From Membranipora membranacea (Eukaryota > Bryozoa > Gymnolaemata > Cheilostomatida > Membraniporidae): 64,000 nucleotides of DNA. Where the stretch lies: contig OU612072.1 of the NCBI GenBank assembly GCA_914767715.1, forward strand, positions 24,366,001 through 24,430,000. Direction: 5' to 3'. The notes beneath the pieces were generated by a model. That model ran no database searches. It had not been told where the DNA came from and saw nothing but the letters and a program-made list of their open reading frames with translations. Shown piece by piece: positions 1 through 11,100 of this stretch (positions within the stretch are counted from its first letter, which is position 1; the number at the start of each line of letters is the position of its first letter). The position numbers and the translations under genes are program-made.

Positions 1-1910
1 TATTGTGCTGGCTGGAGGAGATAATGACTGGAATAAATACAGTTGAGAATAGCATACAGTAATTATGATGATGACTCAGTAGCTGTCACATACACTGTAT
101 GTGACACGCCTAGGTGCATGACTCTACATGAAGTTAGGCATTGTATATTGCACTGTCATGGTTGCCATGGTCTTAATCTGATTAATTGTTATAATCTTCC
201 GCATTTACTTCCATTTTTTGCACATTTAATTACCATCTAAATGCGGAGGTTGGCCATCAAAATAATGACGTATCATCCCACCTGTTTCTATTTTTACGAC
301 CTATTTATACAGGTCAGTATAAAGAACAGTGGTTCTTGCTCTGAAGATTCAGTTACAACTTGGCGTTGCAATTTATCAGTTGCCTGGGGCATTTGCCCCA
401 GGGTGTAGTTCAGTAATAAAATCATCAAACTGCCGAAAAACTGCATTCAGTATTGTAAAGTAATCTCATATGAACTCTGCCAGCAGTGAACTGTCGTGAT
501 CTTTCTCGATCCGACATAGCTATCAATGCAGAAAGCCTTAGTTGAGTGTAATAATATTTTAATTACTACAGGTTGTGTGTAAAAGAAGTATCTCAGGCTC
601 ATGATTCAAGCCTACTCTACTACTCACTGACTGAGAGTCAGAGCAATGTCACTGTGCATATATGTAGAATCTATTATTATGAGTGGCACTCATACATATA
701 CACGACTGATCGCAATGTGGCATGATGATGATAAAACAAGTGTTTGATTACTCACCGATTGGTTAAGTAATGCAAATAGGCATTGTTGTTCCACTGTGTC
801 GTCTAGGTATCCAAAAAAGGGAGCTTCTGCAGTCTCCCTACCAAGATTCCGTGGTATCATCATTGTATTGTATCAAGCATCATTAGTGACCACATGACAG
901 TGATGAATGGCCGAAGGGGTCGCATAGTAACAAGAAATTCTGGATGAATTTACTCCATCAGATGGAGCATGATCAATGTATCATTATCAAGCAAGATGCC
1001 AGTTATGTCAATATAAATATAGGCTACTATTAGTTAGTCCTAAGAACTCATAGTACATGTAGGACTGGATGTCCAGCATTCAAGATATGAAGATGTGCCA
1101 CTCTGTTCTTGCAAGTTATCCTCTTCCTAGATGGGTCGATACTAAACCTCGATCTGAGGGTTTTCTAGACTTGTCGAGGGGACAACTCAGTTACTGGACT
1201 TTTGCAAGCGTTACCACGATAGGAGCCGCTACTGCAGCTGGGGAATGTTGGAAAACCGAATTAGCTTGACAGTTTCCTCTCCTCATTGGGCTATAACGAG
1301 CTACTATTGGGCGAATAAGAAAGAGATGCAAAATGTGAGATCATGAGCAAGGGAATAGTCCCTTGTTCTGAAGATCCCAATTTTGCAAGGGTAATCTGTT
1401 GTGAGTCTAGAAGAGTTGTCTTTCCTCAGAATAAAGGGGCACGACTCCAAGAACCATGTAATGGCTCGTTAGGCTAATCAGGGCTAATTGGGCCAAGGAG
1501 ATGGTGTGCTCGGGGTATGACAACCATGCCTCCTGGCAGTTATTTCCCTTGAACCAAACACTTCATCAACAGGTGGCCCTGTGCTCCAACAGAAAGACCG
1601 GAAACAACCATCACCGAGCTGTCAGCGCTGCCAACGGGTATAGTTGGACGGCATGAACTTTTTGGGATATATAATAATTGAGATACGGAGCTAGTGACGA
1701 CGGCCATCTAGATAGGTTTAAGCCTTCCTGGGTTGGCTGCAGGCGCTACCAGTAAGCAGATCACCGCACTCTGAGTATATTCTTGGATTGAGACCTGCTA
1801 GCCAGCAGCTTAATACAGGCAATCCGACCAGCGCAGAACAGTTGCTATACCGCCTTCGGGAGTGGCTGATACATCGTATCACTTATAGCAGACCTTCTCA
1901 GCAGCAGGTC
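1..1910. other. Intergenic region, no supported gene
   Basis: No open frame here has recognisable motifs or a convincing set of splice sites. The longest plus-strand frame (66 codons near 1069-1269) has no family resemblance I can see. The stretch from about 1,330 to 1,900 is richer in GC than its surroundings and reads like an old dispersed repeat leading into the tandem repeat that follows, but I cannot assign it to a family. Confidence 0.4.
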
Positions 1911-1911
1911 C

Positions 1912-2038
1912 CGGGTTTAGGCCCGAGGTAGGAGACCAGGTTAAATCCTGAGGTAGGAGACTGGGTTTAATCCCGAGGTAGGCGACCAGGTTTAGGCCTG
2001 AAGTTAAGTACCTGACTGGGTTCAATCCCGAGGTAACA
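1912..2038 (+). repeat. 25-bp tandem repeat, about 5 copies
   Basis: Diverged head-to-tail copies of a 25-bp unit beginning GGTTTAGGCCCGAGGTAGG. Successive copies differ by a few substitutions (GGTTAAATCC, GGTTTAATCC, GGTTTAGGCC, GGTTCAATCC), and the fourth is lengthened by a short insertion. There is no coding potential. Confidence 0.75.
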
Positions 2039-2427
2039 GAAGAATACCAGGAGGAATCCTGAAATATCAGGAATCACCATCATTGAAGCAGGTGAGATCT
2101 TTAGTCTCATTCCTTTGACTTTACAAGCTGGAATCACTGTACTTATATCATATGCATATAACCAAGTCGAGTCCTATTTGTAATCAAGGTTTGCTTCTCT
2201 TTTGCAGCTAATGAAGGGTAAAGACCGAAGAACCAGCACAGATAAAGAAAGACAGCACAGACACCAAATAATACACATGTATACGTTGTATCATTTTATT
2301 TTTGAACAGTAATAAAAAGTCTTATTACGAAATACACATCCGGTTTCTGTTTGTTTTCCAGCATCTGAAAAAGAAAATGAACTGCAATTAGCCTCAAACA
2401 AAATCTAACAGTATTTAGCAAAACCTC

Positions 2428-2446
2428 GGGGGGGGGGGGGGGGGGG
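2428..2446 (+). repeat. Poly-G tract (19 G)
   Basis: An uninterrupted run of 19 G. It is the longest of several G homopolymers in the window (others near 13,557, 33,091, 37,320, 41,594 and 44,468). Confidence 0.95.
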
Positions 2447-3097
2447 TAGCCCGGAGCCGAACCACAAGCTTGATCTGAATACTAACGTTTGAACCTAAAG
2501 CAGCTGACATTTCAAACATCAATTCTTCCTGTAAATACTGCAGATGCAATCAATTTCACTTTTTCAAGAAAATACTCAGCCTAGTATTCCAGTCTGCGCA
2601 TGTGCGAACTGTTGAGGCATACGTTCGTCTCTGCAGCATAGGGCTTGAACTAATTCACCTAGTCTGAGTACCAAAATTGGGAAAACAATGGAAACCCATA
2701 TTTTGGAAATATTTGGGCCTAAATGGAACACTGGTTTTGATATCTCATAACCTTGAACCCTGGGAGTTGCGTTTCTTGATGGAAGGCAGTGCCACCACTC
2801 CTGTGCTGCAGAGATAGACTATGTCACAAGGCTATCCTGCAAGCAGAATGCTAGTATTCAGTATTCAGCCTTAGCCTTTAACCAAAACACTTTATCTTCT
2901 TTACACAGAACTTCCAAAATTTCATCCTGTGTTTACCAGTGATTCACTCAACAATTTGCCTGCAAACAGAGGTACTTTTTTCCCATGTTTTAATTTAAAT
3001 AAAATAGAATACTACTACTACTACTTAGGCTCAATATTACTGCACCACTTTAAAGTGCCAAAATCAAAAGACTCAGAAATGGCACCAAATTCAACTC

Positions 3098-3566
3098 TCA
3101 TATGAAACACACTGATTTCGAGATTACACTATTAGTATGTGTATCTCTGATCGATAGAGCTTCTGTCGCAAATATTGAGCACCTACATTTGGCTAAAAAA
3201 GAGGACAACTTTAATTTTATCAAACAGACATGATCGAAACAGATTTACCTAGCTCTGCATAATTAGTTCTCTCTTCTGAGCTTAGGCTAGCAATACACAG
3301 TTTCGATGTCACTTTTCTTGTCAAAAACATGTGTTAAATGCTCTTCTAAAACTGTTAAAAGGTGATATCAGATTTTCTAAATATAAATTAGAATATTTTA
3401 ACAAAGAATGAGAAAGTGATAAGTGTATATCCAAAAGTTTGGGTAATCATCCATACGTCTCCTAAATACTGAATTTCAGCTGCACTCAGGCTAAGTGAAT
3501 TAATTCACTCTCTATCGATCAGAGATATACATGCAATAGTATATCACGTGATCAGTGTGCATATGA
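3098..3566. mobile_element. MITE-like element with ~65-bp imperfect inverted repeats
   Basis: The left arm (about 3,098-3,161) and right arm (about 3,508-3,566) are imperfect reverse complements. They share CATATG, CACACTGAT and a near-exact core TATCTCTGATCGATAGAG. The interior is AT-rich and non-coding. Size and layout suit a non-autonomous DNA transposon or foldback element. I could not identify a clear target-site duplication, so the exact ends and superfamily are uncertain. Confidence 0.55.
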
Positions 3567-4089
3567 AATGCTATTTATAAGTGCTGAATTAATACTTTAG
3601 TGTTTTCACTTTGCTGCTCTGCCACATAAGCTATAGGCAGACTGGGGTACACATTGTTATACAGATGAGTGGTAAATGCAAGGAGAAACAGGAGACTGTT
3701 ACTCCTTGTTGGTAAATAAATGAAAAATAAAATAATAATAATTAATGTACCTCTTGAGCTGTCACTGTTTTCAAACAAGGAGTAACACATTTACTCCTTT
3801 GTTGGAGCAACCTAAGAATGATACTACTTGCTCCAGTGGGCAGTGTGTGGTTGCTAGTGAAAGTCTGGCTGGTCCTAAGCCAAATGCTGCACCCTTGCCA
3901 TCTCTCACTCATTGGGACTACCTGAATTGGGCCAATGAGTATGATGGATGCCCCATTCTGTCTGCAATAAAATTATATAATTGTAATTATTATCATATTT
4001 GTTTCAATTATATAAATATGTAGGCCTAGGCAGTGAAACATTTTCATAGTAATCCACAGCCAGACCTTAAAATCATTCGGGATGGCGAT

Positions 4090-4699
4090 CGCGGTCATCA
4101 AGGGGTGGGAGGGAAGCTAGGCAACTTTATTGTTTGTAATTTATCACTTTTTTGATTTGAGCACCAGTTTACAGCACATTTGTCTCATTCCACAAAGTTC
4201 TAACCCTCATTTTCAGTTTCCTCATACCCATAATAAAATAAAATAAATGTGGGGACTTGTTCATGGTTGTCTTCTCCCTTCAGACACGGCACTTTGTGGA
4301 GACTTGAAAATGAATCTTGTCGATGTAGGCTCGCTAGTAATATACCTTAGGCTATGATCTATGTAGCGATCCCAGATTGTCATCCTTTTGCCTTTATTTT
4401 CCCACGCTTACCTTGACGGTGGAATATGACCGAAACGACAACTCCTAATCAAATATAACAAGTCTCCCAAAACTGCCGTATCTGAGAATGTTCAGACAAC
4501 GGAGAAGACAGACAATAATAAGTCTACACATTTTAATGAGGTAACCACATAGTGGTAAGTTTTAAGGTATGAGGAATCTGAAAATGAGGGTTAGAACTCT
4601 GTGAAATGAGGCAAAAATGCTGGTGCTAAAGTTAAAAAAGTGATAAATTGCAAAAAGACGGAAGTTTCTAGCTTTCCACTCACCCCCTTAACGACCGCC
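4090..4699. mobile_element. MITE/foldback element with ~140-bp terminal inverted repeats
   Basis: The left end (GCGGTCATCAAGGGG...AAGCTAG, continuing through about 4,230) is the imperfect reverse complement of the right end (about 4,565-4,699, reading GGCGGTCGTTAAGGGG...AAAGCTAG inwards). The arms match over about 140 bp, including ATTTATCACTTTTTT and GTTCTAACCCTCATTTTCAG. The interior is non-coding. A target-site duplication is not obvious, so the superfamily is left open. Confidence 0.7.
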
Positions 4700-5217
4700 T
4701 ATGGTCAGTCTTAGTCCTACGGTTGAGTCAGTCTCACTAAATTTCTTTTTCAGTCAGAGTAAGTGAAATTGATTGGAAGGAATATGCCCCCATTTTACCA
4801 CAATTATATAATAAATAGGCATTATACTTTAATCCACTGCAACTTATTTATATAGTAGAAATTATTCTAATATAGACCAATGATATTTGAGACCATTCGG
4901 ACATGTTAAATAGTATCCTACAAAGTGAGTTACCGGGATAACCAGACACACACTCAATGATAGCATGATATTCTGACAGAGTATTTCCGAGAATTCCGGT
5001 CCAAATCTTGATTGTTGGAAATGTCATGAACCCGCCCATTTTTTGATTGATCTTTATTTGGGCCGATCTTATAAAGGTATTTAGGACTTAACGCAGATAC
5101 CTTTATAATGCTAAGGCCTACTCAATAGTGGTGTTGTCGTATTTACGCTATGATGTATTCTCCGAAACAACAAAAGTTGACGCCGTTGACACTAGGATCT
5201 TGCACAGCCAGAAATGA

Positions 5218-5258
5218 AGATAGATAGAAATGAAGATAGATGGATAGATAGATAGAGC
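5218..5258 (+). repeat. GATA/ATAG short tandem repeat at the LINE 5' edge
   Basis: Imperfect tandem GATA units, including GATAGATAGATAG, directly abut the 5' limit of recognisable LINE coding sequence. This may be an older microsatellite or an insertion-site feature of the truncated LINE. Confidence 0.7.
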
Positions 5259-5283
5259 TAACCGATCAGGAGGCGGTGCAGCA

Positions 5284-5922
5284 GTGTACATCAAACAAGA
5301 TCTCCCTGTATCGCAGCTAAACAAGTATACCTACAACGATGATGTCACATCAGCCACCTGGGTGAAAGTCTCCTCAGCAAGTGCAGCACCTGACATCATA
5401 TTTGGCTGTATATATCATCCACCTAATGCTATAGAGGGGACAACTCTCGAGTACCTGTCTAAAACCATCACCGATATCCTTGTCAAACACCCAAACTGTT
5501 CTCTTGTCCTGGGAGGAGATTTTAACACCCTAGATTGTTCCATTCTTGGTGACGTGTTTAATCTGACCAATATTGTAAATTTCCCAACCCGTGTAAACTC
5601 GTTTCTCGATAAAGTGTACACCAATGAGTTGTCGTATAAACATGCCATTGTTACTAAATGCTCTCCCCTTGGTAGATCTGATCATGCCTGTGTTGTTGTA
5701 TCTAGTTGTTTTTTGAGAAAGTCAGAGTATAAGACCATTCACAAACGCACAGTCACCACCACAGCTCGTAATAACATTATGCTAGAAATAGCTAAGGTAG
5801 ATTGGTCGTTATTATCAAATATTAATGACCTTGATACATTGGTGAGAAAGCTATCAGGATATAATCACAACTATTTACCACAAACACTGCCCAAACAGAC
5901 ACCTACGTATCAAGACAGATAG
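5284..5922 (+). pseudogene. LINE endonuclease domain fragment
   Basis: A 212-codon open stretch of the LINE ORF2, covering the C-terminal part of the exonuclease-endonuclease-phosphatase fold. GCIYHPP, GGDFN and GRSDHA are visible, corresponding to the family's metal-binding Asp/Asn and the terminal Asp-His pair. Reading extends upstream without an ATG as RSGGGAAVY, so the first Met is not a real start. The frame stops at 5,920-5,922 while homology continues in a neighbouring frame. Confidence 0.8.
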
Positions 5923-6617
5923 CAAGCCAGCCTGGGAAACCCCCTTGATTCAAAAGCTTCGCCGTGCGAAAGACAAATCCTTCACCCAGGGAAAGCCCAC
6001 TTACACATATCTACGTCAGATACTTGAAATCCTAATATCTAAAGCTAAGCAACGATACTATGACAGTAAGATAAACCATCTGAAAGCAGGCTCAACAAAC
6101 TGGTGACAATGTATCAAGTCTCTCTACCCGACCACAAAATCTGACTCACAATCCAATTACATCGATGGTGATCTCTGCACACCAAATCAGTTCGCTTGTA
6201 ATCTGAACTCCTACTATAACAACATAGCCAGTGTACAACCCCAGCCTACCGTCATAATATCCCCTACCAGTCATAAAGCCGAGGTTATATCCATTGGGCT
6301 AGTTAAATTAGCACTGAAAAATATCAACGCGGGAAAAGCTGTCCACAGCCAAGACTATCCGCCGTGGATAACTAAAAACTGTGCAGAGGACCTTTGTATA
6401 TCTATCACCATCATTGTAAACAAAACTCTGCAGCAATGTAAATTCCCGATGCTATACAAGAGAGCAGAAATCACCCCAATCCCGAAAACAAGATCCGCTG
6501 CCACCTGCAAAGACTATAGACCAATATCGCTGCTATGGCATATTGGCAAAGTAGTAGAAACATTTATTTGTAGAACACTCCGACAGCAACTAACACCTAA
6601 ACTAGAAGACAATCAGT

Positions 6618-7682
6618 ATGCTTACAGGTAAGGTGTCGGGTGTATATCTAGATGATAGCAAAAACATCGGCATGCAGCTAGTCCTCTATGATTTCAGAAA
6701 GGCGTTTGACTTAGTGGACCACTCGATATTATTGTCAAAACTGAAATTCCTAGATGTGTCTGAGGAATTAATAGCCTTAGTAGCACACTATCCGCAAGAT
6801 CGTCAGCACTGTGTAGCCCTTCGACAACATAACACCACCTCTACATACTTGAAGAACAACGTCGGCGTACCTCAAGGTACACTGTGCGGCCCTGTGCTTT
6901 GGTTAGCATTCGTAAACTCGCTTCAATTCCAACATGGAACGACTATTAAATATGCTGACATGATATATGACACTACCACTATCTACCCTCTAGCTAAAGA
7001 ACAAACTAATACCATCAGCAATACGAAAGCATCTGTTGAGTTTGTTGTACCGAACATAGGCCAAGAACTCGTGAATCAGTGTTCTGATTGGGCAATGGCT
7101 AATAAGATGAAGCTTAACACACAGAAAACAAAATCACTAAACATCTCTCTACGGAAAGAATTAATAATGAAAAACAATATCACAATCGATGGCTCCGACA
7201 TAGAAAATGTCACCTCTAGTAGACGCAAGCCGATCAATCGAAAGATACACGGCCTGCTTGTTCTCAAACAGTCAGGTGTAGACCAGGGCTCTCTTATACA
7301 TATGTATAAGTCACAAATCATACCAACGATTAGCCATGCAGCTGCAGCCTGGTTCCCCTTCACTACTGAGCAACAGAGAGCAGAAATAGAGAAATGTCAA
7401 AAACTAGCACTACGCATCATATACAATGAAACAGAATGCTATGAAACGAGACTAGAACTGGCACAGATTCCAGCACTGTGCACGACTCTCAATGAACAAT
7501 GCTCCACCTATATGGCCCGTCTAACAACAAACCATGATCATCCCCTGAGGTCAAGAATGAGAATCAAACAAGCTAGTAGACCAAAGCGTTCATCCAGCTC
7601 CCAGTCTGACTTTTATTTTACCAAAACAAGACCGGTAAAACGCAGTGACTTTATTTTAGCAAATCCTAAATATAGCGAGTAG
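6618..7682 (+). pseudogene. LINE reverse transcriptase fragment
   Basis: A 354-codon frame from RT palm motif A (DFRKAFDLVDH) through motif B (GVPQGT) and a damaged motif C (YADM in place of YADD) to the C-terminal region, which ends in the cysteine-poor tail usual for this group. The upstream RT fingers (KTRSAATCKDYRPISLL) lie in a different frame at 6,449-6,631. The damaged catalytic box means it is not a functional enzyme. Confidence 0.82.
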
Positions 7683-8103
7683 TAGTCCATGTCTATTAAA
7701 GCTTTTACTTTTTGAATATTTTTTGAATTTACCAAGGCACATTTTTAGTTTTCCATTAATATTTTTTCAAACAAAGATTTTTATCTATTGTAAGCATTTT
7801 CGGATGAAAAGCTCCAATTAAAACAAACAAACAGAAATGAGAAGTTCAATTGGGATGAAATTGCCGCTCCGTCTTATGTGATTGGTTACCCCAGTAGTCT
7901 GAACCAAAGTGTTGGCTGAACTGTACACTGCTACTCACACAAATTAAAGATATATACATATGTTATTAAATACAACACGCTATGTTGTTTGTTGTTGATG
8001 GGTGACCGTGAAAGCTCAAAATAACTGTTGCCAATTAAGTGATTGACAATCATATCAATCTCTCGACTATGCATTACATTAAAGTTGCTTGTTTGTTGTA
8101 GAC

Positions 8104-8170
8104 ATGCCGAAGGGAGAGAGAATATGTAAAAAATGCTCAGAAGTAGTGATGGCGGCGGCCAAGAAATGCA
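8104..8170 (+). CDS. Exon 1 of the chromodomain-like gene
   Basis: Begins at the ATG 8104 and ends at a strong donor (A|GTAAGTG). Codes MPKGERICKKC then a second Cys eleven residues later. Reading through the donor would give a second CxxC (KCSKC), so an unspliced or alternatively spliced form would complete a four-Cys ribbon. It leaves one base (A) for the next exon. Confidence 0.6.
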
Positions 8171-11100
8171 GTAAGTGTGCACCACATTTTCTTATTTCTC
8201 ATCGATGCTCTTTTGGTTAATTTCCTGACATGGTGTAAATTTTGTGAGTTTGATGGTAAGATATTTTCTATTTCACCAATGTAATCTCTGTTGCTTTTGA
8301 GAAGGCATTCCAAATTGTTTATAGTTATGTACGGTAGCTTTTGACGCCCTAGTGATTGGTAAGAGAAACAAAATTTCATCTAGTTTGTATCTCAAGGCAC
8401 AAGCTAAGATTATACAGATTGGACTTAAGAATTGTTTTTTCGATTATATGTATTGCCCATGTGTTTATGCAAAACCACCTATCTTTTCCAGAAACTCCAA
8501 TAATTAAGTCGGGGATTCAGGCCCGCAAGGAAGCTGAGAGGAAAAGAGGGGAGGAAATGAGGAGAGACCCTGGAAGAAGGAAGAGGGGACATGCTATGGA
8601 GCAATTCATGCTATCGGTTAGTGACGGTTCACCAATTTATTGCTTCATGTCATCATTCTAGGTTAAATACGAATACAAGATTGTAGTTGGTACAAAGGTA
8701 TAATAAGATTCTTCAGTACAAAATATGATAGTAGTCTGTTTGCCGCTATGTGACTGATTGGTTTCTGGCTGAGTCATGTATTTGTTCACCTTAGTTCTCC
8801 AACTACATGTAACATGGGAGTTGCCTTCACTTGTATGTGGCTGGGCAACTTCAAAGTAATATGTGATGGCCATTAAAATTTGGCCACTAGTCAAAATAAC
8901 ACTGCATAACGGTGCATCAATTTGCATAATTTAGTTTAATATCATTATTGTAATGATGTCCATGACGTTATGTTCCTCAGGTATGTATATAGTGATCCAT
9001 ATTCCTGCACATACAACCATTGGCCAATATTAAAGAGGAACTTAACTTGAAATCCATATTTGCCCAAATTTGCCCAAATGTTCACAGTCATATAGAATGT
9101 CATGTTCCAACTTTGGTCATGTGTGAAATTTCCCGCCTAGTGACATCACTCACCTCATACCTAGCAATTCATCAGAGCTGTGACATCACTCACCTGATCC
9201 TCATAGTATTGATTGTATCATGTGAATGATTCATAGATATTCATATAATATTTTCTCAGTAAATATAGTATTTTTTATTTTGATTTAAAAACTCTGCCAT
9301 AATAGTGAGTATTTTAAATATAATTAAACTAATAATTACTGAAATATCTCAATAATAATACTATTTTGAATTTTGGTGGGCGGAGCTTGGAGTATGAATA
9401 CTAAGCAAAGGTAGTTCCTAACTCATGCTCATAAAAACATGTGTGCAACTGAAAGCAGTGGCATATATTAGCACTCACGGCCCACGGAGTTTCGTGAGTG
9501 CCTGCATAGCTCAGTGTGTAGAGCGTCCGCCTCTAAAAATCGCTGGTAGTAAGATTGTTGTGGGTTCGAATCCCATCAAGGTCAGTTTTTTTTTCAAATG
9601 GGTGCTTTATAACTGGAGCATTTTTACCGTAATCTTCTACTGCTATTGAGTTGTTTTCTGAAAGTACCCAACAGCTCAGTGAGCTATTGAAATACCTCTC
9701 TGCTTGCACTATTTTGCTACCGATATGCAAAAATTTTCGTGGTGGGAGGGCGATTAAGCGCCCCTCCCACACCCTCCCCGCCACGCCTACGGCGTGTGGA
9801 TCGGGCTGCGCCCGATTATTATGCTCATCACTGAAAAGTCAGTGAGTGAAATTTTTTAGAATATACGCCCCTGACTGAAAGTATACAGCATATCAGTGTT
9901 ATAGAGAGCTAACTGAGAGATCAACCTGTATATTGTTGCCGTGAAACTTGAAGCATTTCTTCTTGTAACATTTCCATCTCTAAATGCTATCAATATATTG
10001 GACTGTTCTCATCCATCCACTACTATTACATTATTGATTGACACAGACAGATTTAGTATGTGAACTGTTTAGATGAGCAATAGAATGCATACTGACTCAT
10101 GCTGGGGATATAATGCCCATTAAATTAATGTGTGCGGTGAGCCATAAATAAATTGCCATACTGCTGCGAAATTATACTGCCTGCTTTGAATGAGACAGTA
10201 CATATGCACCAGCAATATTTACTATCTTTGTACTGGAGTTGTCTGCTTTTTCCAATGATGTCACTAATTATTGCTAATTTTAATTCTCCCAAAAAGAAGC
10301 TTTACATTGCACGGATTGAATTTTAATTTTCATAACATCCCTCCCCCATGTCCTAAGTATAGTGTGCAGTAAAATGAAGGTCCAAGGTTGATGCGTTCAA
10401 TCTATGTTAAGTTCCTCTTTAAGCTGTTGGTGTCTCGTGTCTTGTCTTGTGATATTACTAAGCATAGCTTTAGGGTTTGGTAACCTTAAGTACAATGACA
10501 TTTTACCTGACAGTATTTATTTTATTTTGACAGGCAGCAAGACTCTCTGGTTTTGGTATCGAAATTTCATTTTTTGCCTAAGGAGAAAGAAAAGTCCAGC
10601 TGTGGTCCTCAAACCTGGACAATGAAAGAATAAAAAAACTGGCACTTGTTGCCAACGGCCTGGCAGGCTTGCCGGCTAGCAACACAAACTGTAAGTGGTC
10701 AAATAGTGTTTCATTGATCAAGGGAATTTTGCATCGGATTGACTAGTATAAAGCCAGTACCCAAAATTCAATAATATCGAGGTATCAAACTGATTCGAAG
10801 GAATTACTATCTAAAAATTCTGCAACATTTACTTGAAAACCTCGTACAAATATCTGGTATGAACTTGCAACTGGGTGACGAATGCGTTTTAGTGTAGTTT
10901 GGATGTAGACTCTGGTTATGTCTCAATTCAGGTTAAGTACTGGCAACCTAACTGATCAACTGGGGAAAGCTATTAGCTTGCAGATGACCTCTTGTTGCTA
11001 TAGAGCTTTGATAGTTTTAGGCTTGATTGCACATAATTAGTAGTGTTTTTCTTGCTTCAGATTTTCAGATTTATTACCGTATGACTAAAAGGTTTTGTTC

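Larger units (their letters stand above)
5257..7830 (+). mobile_element. CR1/Jockey-like LINE, 5'-truncated and inactivated
   Basis: A non-LTR retrotransposon copy. The first part (5,257-5,922) codes the C-terminal half of an APE-type endonuclease, with the conserved GGDFN and a GRSDH motif. The reverse transcriptase follows: KDYRPISLL near 6,510, YDFRKAFDLVDH near 6,690 and GVPQGTLCGP near 6,865, then a thumb and C-terminal region to the stop at 7,682. A short AT-rich 3' tail ends in AAAC-like repeats near 7,830. Lesions visible: a stop at 5,920 with the frame continuing in another register, a stop near 6,104, a stop/frame change near 6,629, and the catalytic YADD box altered to YADM near 6,950. 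It is recent but dead. The clade assignment is an inference from motif style. Confidence 0.88.

Noticed and set aside
8356-8661. 101-codon plus-strand ORF as a single-exon gene
   Set aside because: Its useful part is exon 2 of the spliced model; the remainder is intron on both sides of good splice sites.
9499-9592. Functional tRNA gene
   Set aside because: Box A and B are good, but acceptor and anticodon stems do not pair. It lies inside a MITE.
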